Part shown: positions 11,401 through 24,700 of the stretch, one piece after another
Layout of the letters: every line of letters starts with the position of its first letter
Numbering within the stretch: position 1 is the stretch's first letter
From: Aulostomus chinensis
Taxonomy: Eukaryota; Chordata; Actinopteri; Syngnathiformes; Aulostomidae
Reading direction: 5' to 3'
NCBI GenBank assembly: GCA_037954235.1
Contig: JBBMOA010000016.1
Span: forward strand, 22,195,383 to 22,259,382
DNA: 64,000 nucleotides
Made by a program: the position numbers and the translations under genes
Notes under the pieces: generated by a model
The model's database searches: none
Told to the model about the DNA's origin: nothing
Seen by the model: the letters and a program-made list of their open reading frames with translations, nothing else

Positions 11401-12298
11401 GAGGCATTTGTGTGGCACGGGAACAATCCTGCGAGGGGCGTCAGGCTCGGCCATCTATCAGGCCTGAAATGAAGGGCAGCGCACTGTAAACAACTACCAG
11501 GGTAGAGATCAGAAGTACCCCGCTGGGTCGATATCTATCAGCTAATGGCTGATGAGCAGCTGATCATTATCAGCTTGTTCATCCTGCCAACTTGCGACCT
11601 TTTAAATTTCAGAATTCTGCATTCACACGTGTGGGTGGTAAAAGTGTGATATGTGTAAAGGTTACTCTCTCTCTCTTTGACCCCAGTCTGACTGCCGGAT
11701 ACACCTCCAGTCTCAGGTGACTCCAGCCCACATGGAGGAGTATCTCAGCAGCATCCACATGCATCCACAGACCTCATCACAGCTCAACAAGTTCAGACTC
11801 TACCTAAGTGTGGCTCGGCTGCTGGACTACAGTATCTCTGAGGACGTGACAAAGGTCAGACGCAGTTACAGCCACAAACACGCAATCAGAAGTGAAGAGC
11901 GAATAGTCGGGGCGGCACGGACTTTCTTGTCTGCATCTGACTGCCCTCTAATTGCTTGTGCTTTCAGTCAGTTGAAGATGACTTTGTGGATATGAGGAAG
12001 GACGACCCCCAGAGTATAACTGCCGAGGACCTCCACAGGATGCTCGTTGTGGCCAGGTAGGCTGTAAATGTAGACGGATGACGTAAGCAGGAAGGCAGTC
12101 ATTCACTAAATGAAACAAATATGAAACCTTTTTTACTGAGTACAGAAGCATACGGGACTGTGTGTTGTCAGGTTGCTGTGTCTGAGCCTGGGACAGACGT
12201 CTCTGTCCAGAGACACGTGGCTGAGAGCCAAACACATGGAGACGCTGAGGAGCAGCAGGATGGAGCAACACAAGTGTGTCAATGGCAACGAGCCATAA
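5457..12298 (+). CDS. mcmbp: Minichromosome maintenance complex-binding protein
   Basis: Orthologue of MCMBP, which binds MCM proteins and acts in replisome handling and sister-chromatid cohesion in the nucleus. Sixteen exons: 5457-5514, 6318-6409, 6499-6639, 7709-7750, 7837-7926, 8029-8167, 8661-8812, 9348-9445, 9529-9710, 10247-10370, 10469-10586, 10672-10837, 10964-11097, 11687-11854, 11968-12056, 12172-12298. They sum to 1920 nt = 639 aa plus TAA; human is 642 aa. Conserved blocks include LKPNSLVKFRC, DMFDPEFYMGVYE, ERQTFYCVPVPGES, LDLNFPLPGEKG, AEEQRVHSPPASLVPR, AAEYLILHLIS, WQKVDYDF and the C-terminal CVNGNE. ATG at 5457 gives MPSTHDWINNPLGIVEG, aligned with human MPCGEDWLSHPLGIVQG. Intron 5 is AT-AC (separate entry); all others are GT-AG. 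Convergent with inpp5f, divergent from sec23ip. Confidence 0.97.
7927..8028 (+). other. U12-type (AT-AC) intron in mcmbp
   Basis: The exon ends GTG-AAA-GAG and the intron begins ATATCCTT, the minor-spliceosome donor consensus. TCCTTAAC at 8011-8018 fits the U12 branch site, with branch A at 8017, 12 nt before the exon. The intron ends CAC and the next exon starts AGC-TAC-GCC, giving VKE-SYARSSQARV against human VKE-AYVNANQARV. No GT-AG pairing keeps this frame. Length 102 bp. Confidence 0.88.
9006..9161. repeat. Dispersed repeat pair, copy 1
   Basis: Begins caatcacaaccccagtgag, runs through a C-tract and (CA)n, and ends acccgtacatggatta. A second, nearly identical copy in the same orientation lies at 29243-29406. 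It sits in mcmbp intron 7. Family unknown; no coding capacity. Confidence 0.85.
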
Positions 12299-12697
12299 TC
12301 ACACATCAGGGACTAATGACATGGATTTTGTTTTCCTTTGATACATAAAGTTTAAGAAAAATATTTTTCTTATGTTATTCAGCTGGGTTTTTTTGTTTTG
12401 TTTTTTTTTACCTAAAGGTGCAGTTTAGATTTCCTTTCATGACTGGTTGTCGGTGGCCTCTTACATCTTCACGTGCACCATACCTGCTACAGGCTGCATA
12501 CCAGAAATTTCCAACAGAATCGCTGTTATCAAAACATCATGTTTAGGTTTTGTTTTTTTTTGTTTTTTTAAATATGTAAATAAAGTTGTGGAAAGGTCTT
12601 CCAAATGGTGCATTTTCCTTTCAAACTGTAATCACTTAGCAGCATGTGGGAGAGCAAAGGGACGAGCTGGCACAGCGGCTTCTTGAAGCACTTTGGC

Positions 12698-12703
12698 AAT
12701 AAA
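12698..12703 (+). terminator. mcmbp: Poly(A) signal of mcmbp
   Basis: AATAAA 400 bp after the stop, followed by a T/G-containing stretch (acttgttcactc). Another AATAAA at 12579-12584 is a possible proximal site. Confidence 0.65.
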
Positions 12704-12732
12704 CCTCAACCAACACTTGTTCACTCATACTT

Positions 12733-12738
12733 TTTATT
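12733..12738 (-). terminator. inpp5f: Distal poly(A) signal of inpp5f
   Basis: TTTATT on plus, so AATAAA on minus, with GT-rich downstream text (agtgttggttgagg). It lies 30 bp from the facing mcmbp signal, so the two 3' ends meet or overlap. Earlier TTTATT words (about 13.45 and 15.02 kb) could give shorter inpp5f transcripts. Confidence 0.5.
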
Positions 12739-13674
12739 CCAATGGAATCTCTTCCCAGACAAAAAGTGTACAGTGCACTTTGTTATCAAGTAACACACCC
12801 GAAGAGGATAAGAATAAATAGGATACTTTTAATATACAATCTCAGTACACTGTGGAAAACCATAACAACAGTCAGTTGATAAAGAGGAAAGATGACCACA
12901 GGCATTCAGACGGAACGGTGCTTATGCTTGAAAATGTGCTGAAACAGTGCAAATCAAATGCTTAAGACCTCTGGTCACATGATCACATCAGGGTTCATGG
13001 ACAAATCAAAATAAAGGGGTGGCTAAAAAAGCACTTTGTGTAAAGACAAAAGGAGAAAATCTCACCCCGTGAGTACAGGATCAAATAGGACTACGCCAGC
13101 ATTTGCATATGAACCCAGACACCGTTATTGTAGCATTGTGGTCTATTAGGAATGTTGAGGATTACGGTTCCTTCCTACCTAAACAGCCATTTAAGGACAA
13201 AAACAAGTATAACTGCTCCAGTGTTGCAAGGACGATTAAAACACACCTGTTGCCTTCTGCCTTACATCGATTACCTTAAAGCTTTGGCAGCGCCACACGC
13301 ATCATCAGCGGGCTGGAGAACTAAAGAGCACAGCACCCACAAAGCAGTGGAGGCTACAGTCTAACTTGATTAGTACTATTAAAAACAAGGATCCCGCATT
13401 CGCTGCTGAGCAAGCTGAATGCAGGCGCATAACAAAATATGAGACGAGTGACTGTTTATTTTGGGATGTTCCAACTCAAAGCAGATGCCAATGAACACAA
13501 CTGCAATACAAAGTCCTTAATGATCATTTCTTCAAGTGGAACGAGGAGGCTTTACGTCTCATGAGAACCAATCAGGCTAAACCTGACTTCTAGAGGTTAA
13601 GGAAATAAACAAACATAATATTTACAGCTCTGAGATGAGCACTCCTAAATACCAGCAGCAGGAATGCTCACACG

Positions 13675-13710
<36 letters not shown>

Positions 13711-15765
13711 CTCTGCAACCCGCTCATCTCTAATGTGCCCCGCATGATGGAGTGTGAAGGTCAGCAGATGAAACATCCCAAGATAAAACTCAATGACAAT
13801 AACCCTGAACATGATCTTTTATACAGTACACCAAATGTAACATGTAAGAATGGACTTAAAAAGGTAGATTTTGACATAAATACCTGATATATAGAATCCC
13901 ACTTCAGTTCCCTGTTAAGGCAAATATGCTTTCGGTTTTTTTTGGGGGGGGGGGGGTGCATCAAGCATCAGTGTCTAATAACTGGGTGGGCATGATTGCA
14001 TATATACCTACTATATGCTACTCCTGTCTCCATCAAACATGCAACTTCAAAATACAACGCTAGCCAAGTGCCCCAGTCCTTAATTAGTACAACCATAAGT
14101 TATTTAAATATATCTATCAAAAACAACCAGCCGTCAGCTGGTTATTCACGGTTAACTGAGGAGTTGTGGGGGAGGGGATCCTCTTAAAATAGAATGCTCT
14201 TATCAGTTTGAACACGTGAAGCTGCCACCCTACCATCAATACAAAAAGCTGAAGGGGAAGTGCTACACAAGGAACAGATACAATACTCTGTACATATTGA
14301 CAACCAGGATACTCCTACTAAGGTCTTGTGGAGTCATAACTTGGAAGTAACACTTAACATTGATATCACTGAGAACTACGGAGAGTATGTCATCTTGCTA
14401 GTTTCTAACAGCTAAACGGAGAGTAATATGGAAATGACCTTTGGGGACCACAGAGGTTATTTTGTCAGCTTTTACAACAACAAATTGAAGGTTATAATGA
14501 TGATTAAATTGAGGTTTGTATTAAGGTCTGACCAATAATCAGCCAGCCTATATAACTGCCCCACGTCAGCCTCTCTCAGACTATAACTGGGCAATAAATC
14601 AATTTGGTGATGTTAGGCACAATATCGTCTTAAAATTGTATATTTTGGTTAAATTGCAATGTAATATTTGCCCTTACCCATGTTGCCGTTATATCCACAT
14701 AGCAGATGATTAGTTATTAAATATTTCATAGTTTATATTTTGCCAAATAACCAGTAGTCATTCCAGTTCCATAATGTCGACGTCAAGGTATTCGTTCAAA
14801 AATATCATTTTTGATTTTGTAACCACTAGGGCCTGGCTACGTCATTGTCCAATCGATATCAGTGATTACTTGGCTGATATTAGCTGATGTAAACACTTCT
14901 TAGTGCAGGCAAAGTGGCTTGGTTCAATTTAGAAATTATGTCATTTCAGCAAAACATAATTGAGGGATCATCGTAAATGTGTTTTATACGTGTGTGTCGG
15001 CAAATGACCCGGTTTCCTGAATTTTATTTTCCCCAATATTGGCCCATAAATATCAGTCAGGCTCTAGTTGGTGTCCCAAATGGCAACAGCAGCTACTAAT
15101 TCAAGGCTCATCAAAGTCCTCTGCTACTACTGACCTCACATGCAAGCACTGAGGGCCGTCACAGTCAGACTAAGACCAGTGACATGTTTACATGCACAAA
15201 AATACTCTTAAAGTACCGACAACCGCAACATTAAAAAAACGTTCCATCTACTTCTATCTCAGTTCTAGTTCTCTTCAAGTAAACACAAAGAGAACATCAA
15301 TGATGTTGATTCATATCTTCGTATGAAAACTTTTTACTACAATAAAGTAGCAGGATTCCTGGAGCAATTTGGATGAACATGCTCCTCCATTCCAATGTGA
15401 CTCATGGGATTAAAACACATTTCTGAAAATATTTAGAAAAAAGTCTAATTTGATTTCTTCTCACTGAACTATTGACATCTGATGACCTGCAGAAATGAGG
15501 ATACCTGAAATTGTTATAGATCATCAGAGTCCCTTATAAAAGCCCCGCACCATATGACATTTTCTTGAAGACTGTGTGCATGTAAACACGGCCACTGTCC
15601 TGCTGGGCTTGACTATATTTGTCATCATTAACATGGGAAATAAAGGGCAAATTTCAGAGCGCATTTCTTGGCCAAGTAGCGACACGATGTGCAAGCTTTT
15701 GCTACTGCTATCATACTGGATACACACATGACGTTCTACAACAAATTCCTGCTACAAGGAAAGCA
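12739..15765 (-). other. inpp5f: Probable inpp5f 3'UTR, about 3 kb
   Basis: No coding exon was recognised between the mcmbp 3' end and the inpp5f stop. The stretch is AT-rich and unspliced-looking, with a (CA)n tract at 13676-13707 followed by a short CT run, and a G-run near 13945. Assigned to the inpp5f 3'UTR because a good AATAAA on the minus strand appears only at its far end or as isolated internal words. UTR length is inferred, not shown. Confidence 0.5.
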
Positions 15766-18700
15766 CTAGATCTGAATGATCCTGGTCTGGCACTGTGTAA
15801 ACATTGCCTTTAGCTCACTCTCTTGAGCCTCATTGACAGTGTCTGGCTCTGGGCTCTTTTGTACCTTTGCCACAGCAAAGTTGATACCCTGGGTGAGTCC
15901 TGCCTGGGTTAGGCTGGCCACCTGGACCATGGAGCTCTTGATCTTGGCAAAGGGGGACACCACTCGGCTGCCGTTGCTGTCGGCAGGTGACGGGCCGAGG
16001 CTGCCCTCCAGCTGTGAACTCAGACTCCTCTGAGAACCTCCAGACACTGCAGAGCTGGGCTTCTGGACAACAAGGAGGTTGGAGCTGGAGGTACTGGACT
16101 GGACATCGAGCTGGGATGGCCTGGGGAGCAGTGGCTCCGCTTGCTGATGCTGTGGCTCGGTGCTTGGCTGCTTGTCTGAGTCTGCCGGGCTTTTGTGATG
16201 TGGGGGCGCGGCAGTTGGGAACTGCTCCCCAAACACCTCAACAGGTTTCGTCTGTGCATCCTGGACAAACTGGTGGCAGTAGGCGTCGATGGGAGTACCA
16301 AAGTCAATCAGAATAGCTTCTTCAGCCACGGAGGCTGCCCCTGGAGACTTGTCATCACTGACTTGAGAGGAGCTTTCCTGCTGAGCATCGCAGCCACTCA
16401 CACGGATAACAGTGGGGATATTTAGCTCCACGCTACCAATGGACTGGGACCGACTGCCCAGTCTAGGGTTGGATGCTACAATGCCACAGCTGGGCAGAAC
16501 ATAGTCCACATTTTCTAACGAACCAGAGCATGGGTGCTCCGGATCAGAATTATAGGAGTCAGAGTCATCTGAGATTTCTGAATTCTCGTCACCAATATCT
16601 TTCAAAGCTCCAGGGCCAGGATTACTGTCTGACGTCTCTAAGCTGCTGTCTGACTTCCACAAATTGACGTGCATAGTTGGCTTCAGGAAATTGACCTTCA
16701 CGTCAGGCTTGGAGAAGGTTCCCAGTCTCCCAAGGGGCTTGAATGGGCCAATGTTTACATTGGTCTTGGTCTGTTTCACCTTCTGATTGAGAGAGGAGAA
16801 TTTATTGAGGAGGAAACTTTTGCCTTGTGCCAGACCAGAGCTACTCTGGACCTGGTCAGCTGGTTTGTTCTGGATGCCCATTATATCTTCATGAGGTTTA
16901 CTCTGCCGCCTGGGGAAGAACAAGACAAATGACTTCAGAATATGATCCACAACTACCATGACATCTCTGAAGGTTAATATGAATTTGAACTTAATTAAAC
17001 AGGCACTCACCTCTCCAGCTTCTTTTCAACCACTAGCAGGTCTAGCCCTGTGGCCTGTTTTGTTATGCGAAGCATCTCAGCAATGCACTGTAATGTATCT
17101 GAAATAGAAGAAAATATATGTCACAACCTCAAAAGAGATAAGGTGCTACAGAGTTTTAGGGTAGCAGGGGGTCCTATCTCCCACCTTTTCCATCATCCTC
17201 AGGGTGTCGTGTGGCAGCTCGCAGCGTGTGAAAGTACCCACTTGTCTCTGCATTTCTATAATGCAAACGCATACAGCAGAACTTTGGCTTCCCAAACAGT
17301 GTAGGCTCTGGGCCTGCAAAAGAATGCAAACACTTGAATTTTTTTGCTGTTGTGCTTCCCCTGCATGAATCATAAACAGCGGCGGTATTGCTAAAAGGTT
17401 ACTGAGAAACTGCTGAAGCGCACTTTTGGGAAGTGTTGGATGATTCAGTCAGTACACAAAACTCACTTCCTCCTTTGAGTGTGTTTTACTACTACTCACC
17501 AATTTCAATCTTTTCCAAACCCTCTAAATTGAGGCGCTGGTATTGGTTGACTTTGTCTGCTTCCTCATCATAGCTACAAATGCGCAAACAGAAGTTAGTA
17601 CACACAATTAGTAGAACAATTTATCAATGAGCTTTTATAAATTGTTAAGTCAGACTTACTAAGCAATGTAATATGCTTTGTCAGACAGAAGCAGCAGCAC
17701 ATCCAAATCTTTGTTGGCTGCATCAATGAGGCTGGCAGTAAATAAAGAGAGATAACACTTTAGACATCTCTGAAGACACATCCTCTTAAAATGATATCAG
17801 AAGTTAATACTCTTGATGAATACAATTTGAATAAAATAAACACAACTAAATTAGACCTACCTCATGTCACAGTTAATGAGCGCCCAACCACCATGAAACT
17901 TCTCATCGTCTGGCAGCAGGAGCTGCATGTAGGTCTGCAGCAGGAGGCTGACCTGCTCCTGTGCCCCCCTCTGGCTTTCCTTCTCTTTCTCTTCATGCTC
18001 CTTCTCCTTACTGAAGATGGAGTAGAGGTCCTCTGTCACTGGCAGACCCATCATCAGGTCTGCAGGGAGAAGCAAAACATACATTTAAGATGAGCACACA
18101 TACACATCCACAGAGCTTGAATAGCCTTATCTTCCATACCGATGACTGCTTGTCTGTAAGCATCTCTGAAGCGGTTCAGGTAGTAACGATTGGCAGAGTT
18201 TACGCCGTCCTTCATCACGCCGGCCAGTTTCCTCTCGCCAGTCCTGGTGAAATCGCCCTACAGACAAAACTGTGTCCTCACTCATGCCTTTCTACTGAAC
18301 TATTGCTGATACTTCCCTCCATCACAGTCTGGTGTACATCACAGTCTGCAAGTTAGGCACCGCTTCAGTTCCATATTCACATTTAGAATCTGTTTGTTAT
18401 TCTTTAAGAGACCACAAAAAAGGTTCCATTCAGGGCATCATGTGCAAAGGTTGTTGTCACCTTGAGTGCTGCTGTGCCTGCATACTGGCGGCTGATGGTG
18501 TCTCCATTGTTGGCCCACATGATCTGATAAATCCTGTAGCATTTGAGAGGCAGGGGCTGCTCAGGAGGCATCACACCCAACTTCTTTAGCTACAGAAAGA
18601 GGAGAGAGGCAGAGGCCAGAGTCTAATTGTTGCAACTGTGATGACATGTTTACATCTACATTTAAGCTTACATTCCAGTGGAGGGGGATCTTATGATGAC

Positions 18701-21700
18701 TCTCATGAAATGCAGAGTTTATACTTTATTGGCTCATCGACTGTAACTCAAAATGAATATGGGGAGTTACCGGATTTCTAGAAACCGTTATGTAGAGAAC
18801 ACCAAGACAGCTTATAACCCTGCCAAGCTGCGATTCTGACCCCTGGCACTTTCATTTTCAGACTCTAAATAAAGCTGTGAGCAGTGATGAGCGGACCCTT
18901 GCACCCCCCCCCCCCCCCGCACATGTTGGGTGTTGTAGCTCAGAGAAGAACCAGACTAATGCTGTACTGTAGTGCAAATATCGATTCCTTTATTCCCTTT
19001 CCCATTCCTTTATAAGTGGCATTAGACATCCATCAGGCTCACTTACTGTAACCATAAGGCAGCACTGTGACTATGACTTAAAATAAGCTTGTTGATGTCG
19101 TCAGGCCAGGACTGTAAAGAAATTTGAAGTTTGAAAAAAAGGTAACCACAGGTAGGGCAGTTTCCTTTTCTATTGCAAAATATCAAAACTGGCTACCTTA
19201 CCATGCTAACACCGTTTAACAAAAACTCGGTCTTCGCAGTAACCCATCACAAGGTTCTGAAGACGTTCCTGACTAAATATGAACTAGATCTGGTCAACCT
19301 ACTAGGAGTGCAATGAAATACAAAAAAAAAAGTTGGTTCTTTTATGTTTTCTTTTACATTTTTCTGTGCCATCAGGTACCACAGCAGTCGAGCAGTGGTC
19401 AGCACTGTCGCCTCACAGCAAGAAGGTTCCAGGTTCGAGCCCCGGCTCGGCACGGGATCTTTCTGTGTGGAGTCTGCATGTTCTCCCTATGCCTGCATGG
19501 GTTCTCTCCGGGTACTCTGGCTTCCTCCCACAGTCCATAGATATCAAGAGGGGATGAGGCTGATTGATACTCTAAATTGACCGTAGGCGTGGCTGTGAGT
19601 GTGAATGGTTGTCTGTCTCTATGTGTTGGCCCTGCCATGGACTGCTGACCCATCCAGGGTGAACTCCGCCTCTAGCCCAAAGGCTGCTGGGATAGGCTCC
19701 ACCCCTGCGACCCTTAACAGAATAAGCGGTAGAAAATGGATGGATGGATGGACCAAGTAGCACTATGAGTAATCTGATGAGATGTTCCTTAGCCCATTCT
19801 ACACCTCTCCACCAGGTCAGTGAAGTCTCGGTGAAAATCGGTCTTCTAGTATTTGTGTAAGGGCTCAGAGGTAGAGTGGTAATCCAGCAACCAAAGAGTT
19901 GCTGGTTTCAAACACTTCCCCCCAGTGACCATGTCCAAGTATCCTTGAGCAAGATACAGAACCCGTAATTGTTCCTGATGGCCCTGTGACGGACTGGTGA
20001 CCCATCCAGGGTGAATTCCACTTCTCGCCCAATGACAGCTGGGATAGGCTTCGACCCCCCCCCCCCCCCCCCCCCCACGACCTTTAACGGATAAGCAGTA
20101 TAGAAAATGGATGGATGGATAGTTTTTGTGTAGTCCTGCTGACGAACAAACAATAAACACATGCCATCTAAAACATCTGCAAAAGTGGCACAACATCTGT
20201 GTACTTTCACTCAATATCTCTGTTGCCACCTTTACTGTTTGGTGCTGTGTGGACATTCAAGGTCTATTGTTGGTGAGTGACTTGATGAAGAAATAGATGC
20301 AGATATCAAAGATCTGTTGGTTAAACAGAATAAAAAGAGCTGAACATTCATGGATTTATATTTCAAAGTTAATCAGGGGCATCCGGCTTCTATAAAGCAC
20401 TTTGTAAACTGAGAAATCTGCAATAAAATCAAGGTTGCTTCGAGAGGAACAACGTAAGCTTGACTTTAAAAAGGTCACTGGTACAGGAAATAGTCACCTA
20501 AAGGAAATGGCATCAACAAGGTGCAGCCGACCTATATAGTCGCAAATTAATTTCAAGGGGATTGAGAAGTTTCCATCATAAAAAGTTAAAGCTCCCACCT
20601 GTTGCTCCATCACCACCCGAGCAACAGCAGCCTGGACCACGTTAGTCCTGTCTAGACAGTCCATACAGTTGACACGAAAGATTCCCTCCTGCTTGCAGAT
20701 AACTCCTGCCTGGTCCACCCTGAGAGAGGAAAATACAAGTAGAACAGGATGCATTCATAGGAGGCCAAAATTACACACAAGCAAAGCAAACGTATTTCAA
20801 GCGAAGTAGCCCCACAGGCATTTATGGTATGTTTCTTTATTTACAAAACTATTCATGTCCTTACGAAAATGAACAACAAGTCGTGCTATTGCTCTTAAAA
20901 TTACAAAATACTGATAAGACACTCACCAGCCCCACTTCATGTCAGTGATGATATCAGAGATGGCATCTGTCAATATTTGCACATTCTCAAACTTCATACC
21001 CCGGCTGAGAAACAGCAGAGAAGGACAAAGGGGAAGTTGATGCTAAAAAGATAACGGTGAGTACATTGGAATAAGGACATCTTATAGAGGAGCTTGCTTC
21101 TCTTACCAGTGCTCATGGAAATCAAACGAAACATATGTGAGGTTTGGGTTGTTGTATAGAAGGACTTGTTTTAGATACGCGTCACCAATGATCTTCTCTC
21201 GCCCACTTTGGTCCACTAGGTTAATGATGACCTGAAGAAGAGAATGAGGAGTCATTTATCCCTGTGTGGAACATTGAGGGCCTGCTAAGACATTCTTAAT
21301 GAAACAAAGTGAGATCATTGCTCCAAAACAGCACCATCTTTTTTTCTGATCACATCAACAGCAGCACTAGAATTAAAAACCCAACACTTCACCCAAGAAG
21401 TGTATTTTGGGAATACCATGGACAAGCACAAATGAACTGGCTCAACTGAATTGAAGCGCCAAACCAGAAGTGATTTATGCTCATATCCAAGTATTGTGGA
21501 TTACTGATCACACAGCTGCGTGAAAATGATGTGGATTACACTGGATGATGCGCTTGAGAGGTTATAATGTGACGATTTAGGACAGTTTTGTTGCAGTAAG
21601 TACCCATTAGCTTCAAGCTAACGATACTTTCTGCATCCTGGAGTCACAAAGAAGTCATGCAGGAAGGAAAAAATGTTTTGCGTGAGCTAAAGATACTTAT

Positions 21701-24700
21701 TTGTGAATACTTGAAAGATGATTGATTACAAGATTACAAAATGCAATTTTTGGGTGAAGTATTGCTTTAAATGTCTAGCTTAATATTTTCAAATAAGTGG
21801 CCCAGAGTATACTACATGTAGCAAGGATTGCACATGGGCAACAACTGTTCTAAGTGAATTAAAATAGCATAAACTGACTGAGAGAGACACACCTGTCAAA
21901 CTCTGTGTTAAGCAAGTATAAAAGTATGAGAAATGCACCTGCTTCTTGTAGAGTTTAAGCTGTTCTTCAAAGTGAGCAGCAAAGTAGGACATGGTCTCCT
22001 TCTCTCCTGAAACATCAGACACATGAAACAACACACGACAGCAGGAAAATTTAGTCTATTTACAGAGGTTTGTTCGACAAGCTGTTACTTTAAGAGAGGC
22101 AATGGAGATACAGTACATATTAGAATCACATCAGATAAAAACAGTCCAGGACTGTATGTGTCAGCCGTTTTAGGATTCAGGCTTGCATGCAAAGGTCAGG
22201 TCCATAAGTGCATACCAACAAAAGCATTTCACACCCCTTAATCTAAGTATTCCCCCAAACTCGCATTGGCCCCTTACCTCCTCTGGTTCCACTGGTTTAT
22301 TATTCAGCATACTTACTTATAGTTATACTTCTTATACTTCTCCCATGATTTTTCCTCAGATCTTTACAATTTTCCCAAATTTGCTCACAATATTTTGGAA
22401 TATTTGTAACAGCAAATGATATAATACCTAACAAATCTCTTATTTAAGACCTGTTTACAAGACTTGTTATTAAGATTTTTTTTTTAAATTATGTGAAAGC
22501 AAATGCGCTGTGGACCCCTCTTAAAAATAGCACCAAGCACATTGGCCCCAGGAAGGTTTGTGATCTATATTAAGCCCAAGATATTTGTTCTCCGACACCA
22601 CCTCTGATCATGGTTGGGATGGATGATGGGGCATCACATAAAATCTACAACTTCTTCCAAATATCCATCACAATAAATGATGTCAAGACAAATGTTGTTA
22701 ATTTGGTCAATATGCTTGCAGAAAAAAATACAAACATAGAACAGACACTGGCCTACTATACTTTCTGAGAAATTGTCTCCATAGATGTGTTCCACTGACC
22801 TTTCTCTAAGCGCGGCCGGGGATTGTAGCGGTACCCTGCCTGGCTCCAGAAGACAGGCACCGAGCCGCGAGTTTGCACAAAGGACAGAGTGTGGCTGTGC
22901 ACATGGATCAACTGCTCCGTCTCCACATAGTTAGCCACATGGCCCTCAGTATCCACTCCCCTGCGTTTGTATCGCATCCCTTTAGGCAAGGACAAAGCAC
23001 AAGACACTATTCAGAAATTCTGTCACACATCATCCTTTATTTTACCAAGTTATGTAAAGCAGGTCCTGAAGGGAACTCTATCTGGATGTGGGTCAAAAAT
23101 TAACCCTGATCATTAAAGATCACCTTGACATTTAAGACTTTATCAGTGAATCTAGTGACTTGGCTTAGAATTGTACCTGCACGATGTCGGCTACGTCTGG
23201 AAATTAGGGCAACAGTGAAGCGGGGATGGATGTCATCAACGCAGGTGACCTCTTGTGGCGGGGTTTCCGGGCTGCTCCTCTCCTCATCAGAGGTCTCATT
23301 GTAATTCACTACGAGTTCTTCTACTTGAACGAAGCCCTGGATGATTGGTGTCACCCAGAAGTCCACTTCTGGAACCTAAAGCATCAAAATTGGTTTACTC
23401 TGTTCTGTGTGCCACTTCAGTTAAAAATGTTTTTGCATTTGCAAGTTTCCTACACAGATGATCTTCGTAGCACAGAGCTGTCAGCTCTCATATATCCATG
23501 CTGTGGTTTGCTGTGCTCTTTGAGCAGACTGTTGTAGTGAAATGACTATGACTGAGTCAGCAATTGTCAGCTTCTACCTTTGTTTGATTCTAAAAATAGA
23601 ACAACAACACCAAGCAGTGGCACTCTGCGTTTCTGTGAGGAAACAAACATTACCTGAAGGTCAATGAGATCTTGAATCATGTGTTTATTCCAGAAGAAAC
23701 GGTCATCCACCTTTCACAAAGAATGAACACAATACATAAACACATGCACATCCAAAATAAGATCCAAACTAATATTAGTATTTCTTTCCCAAACCTGTTT
23801 CCAGAGGGGCAAGTTGGACTTTTCTGAGTCTCCCTGGCGCTGCACGCTGTTTGTCAGGTCGTAGGTTGTGCTATAGTAGAAGGAGTCTGAGTCCATGAAT
23901 ATTTTGTACAGCTCATCGAGCAGCCGTCTCTCCAGTCGTTCCTTCTCTTTGTTTTCCTTCACCTGGAAGGCAGGGGAATACTGGATTGGATGGGTGGATA
24001 GAAAGAGAGTGATTAGTTGAAAAAGCAAGGAAGCCATAACGTCTCAATGCTAGAAAATATCATATGCAGCTTCCATTTCCACGAAATACCAAGAAACACA
24101 TACCTTTTTCTTGATGGGCACACCTACATTGGATTTGATCTGACTTAAAGTTTTCATCAAGAACTTGGACTCATCTGGAGACGGGGCCAGTTTCTCTGGT
24201 TTGTCAATTCCAAAGTGATGCTTCTTGCAAAGCTGAAAAAGGAAATCATCCGTCAAATTCATCAAACTTTTGTTTCTTGTTTGTTATTTTAAATAACCGA
24301 TTTAATTGATGATGACATAATTAAATTTGGTACCACCTTGAAGTTCACTAATACTTCTAAGACTACCAAGTACAACTGAAAGAACTGCAAAAAAAAAAAA
24401 TACAGAATACATTTTCTAGGACATATGTCTTGTTTCCACATAGATTTGTTTGGTGTCCAAAGTTACATAATATATGGAATATGCCTCTAGTAGAAACACT
24501 ATTTGATTAGTCCAGACGAGGGGCAAATTCTGTCTGTTTTTCCACACCTAGTAGAGTAGACTATATGCACAGAGCACTACAGTGATAGTGATAACCTACA
24601 TGCAAGCTGACTGTGAGAAGGAGAAGCTTCGTGACCAAATCAATGATCATGGAGGATCTCGTTGGAATGGATCAGTATAGGACTGACTCCCATATGTTCA

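Noticed and set aside
17660..17731. Frameshift in inpp5f exon 16
   Set aside because: An apparent 2-base excess came from my own miscounting; 72 nt keep the frame through LIDAANKDLDVLLLL.
19382..19460. tRNA gene (A and B boxes present)
   Set aside because: No cloverleaf could be drawn, and the boxes are followed by the SINE body and tail seen in other copies.
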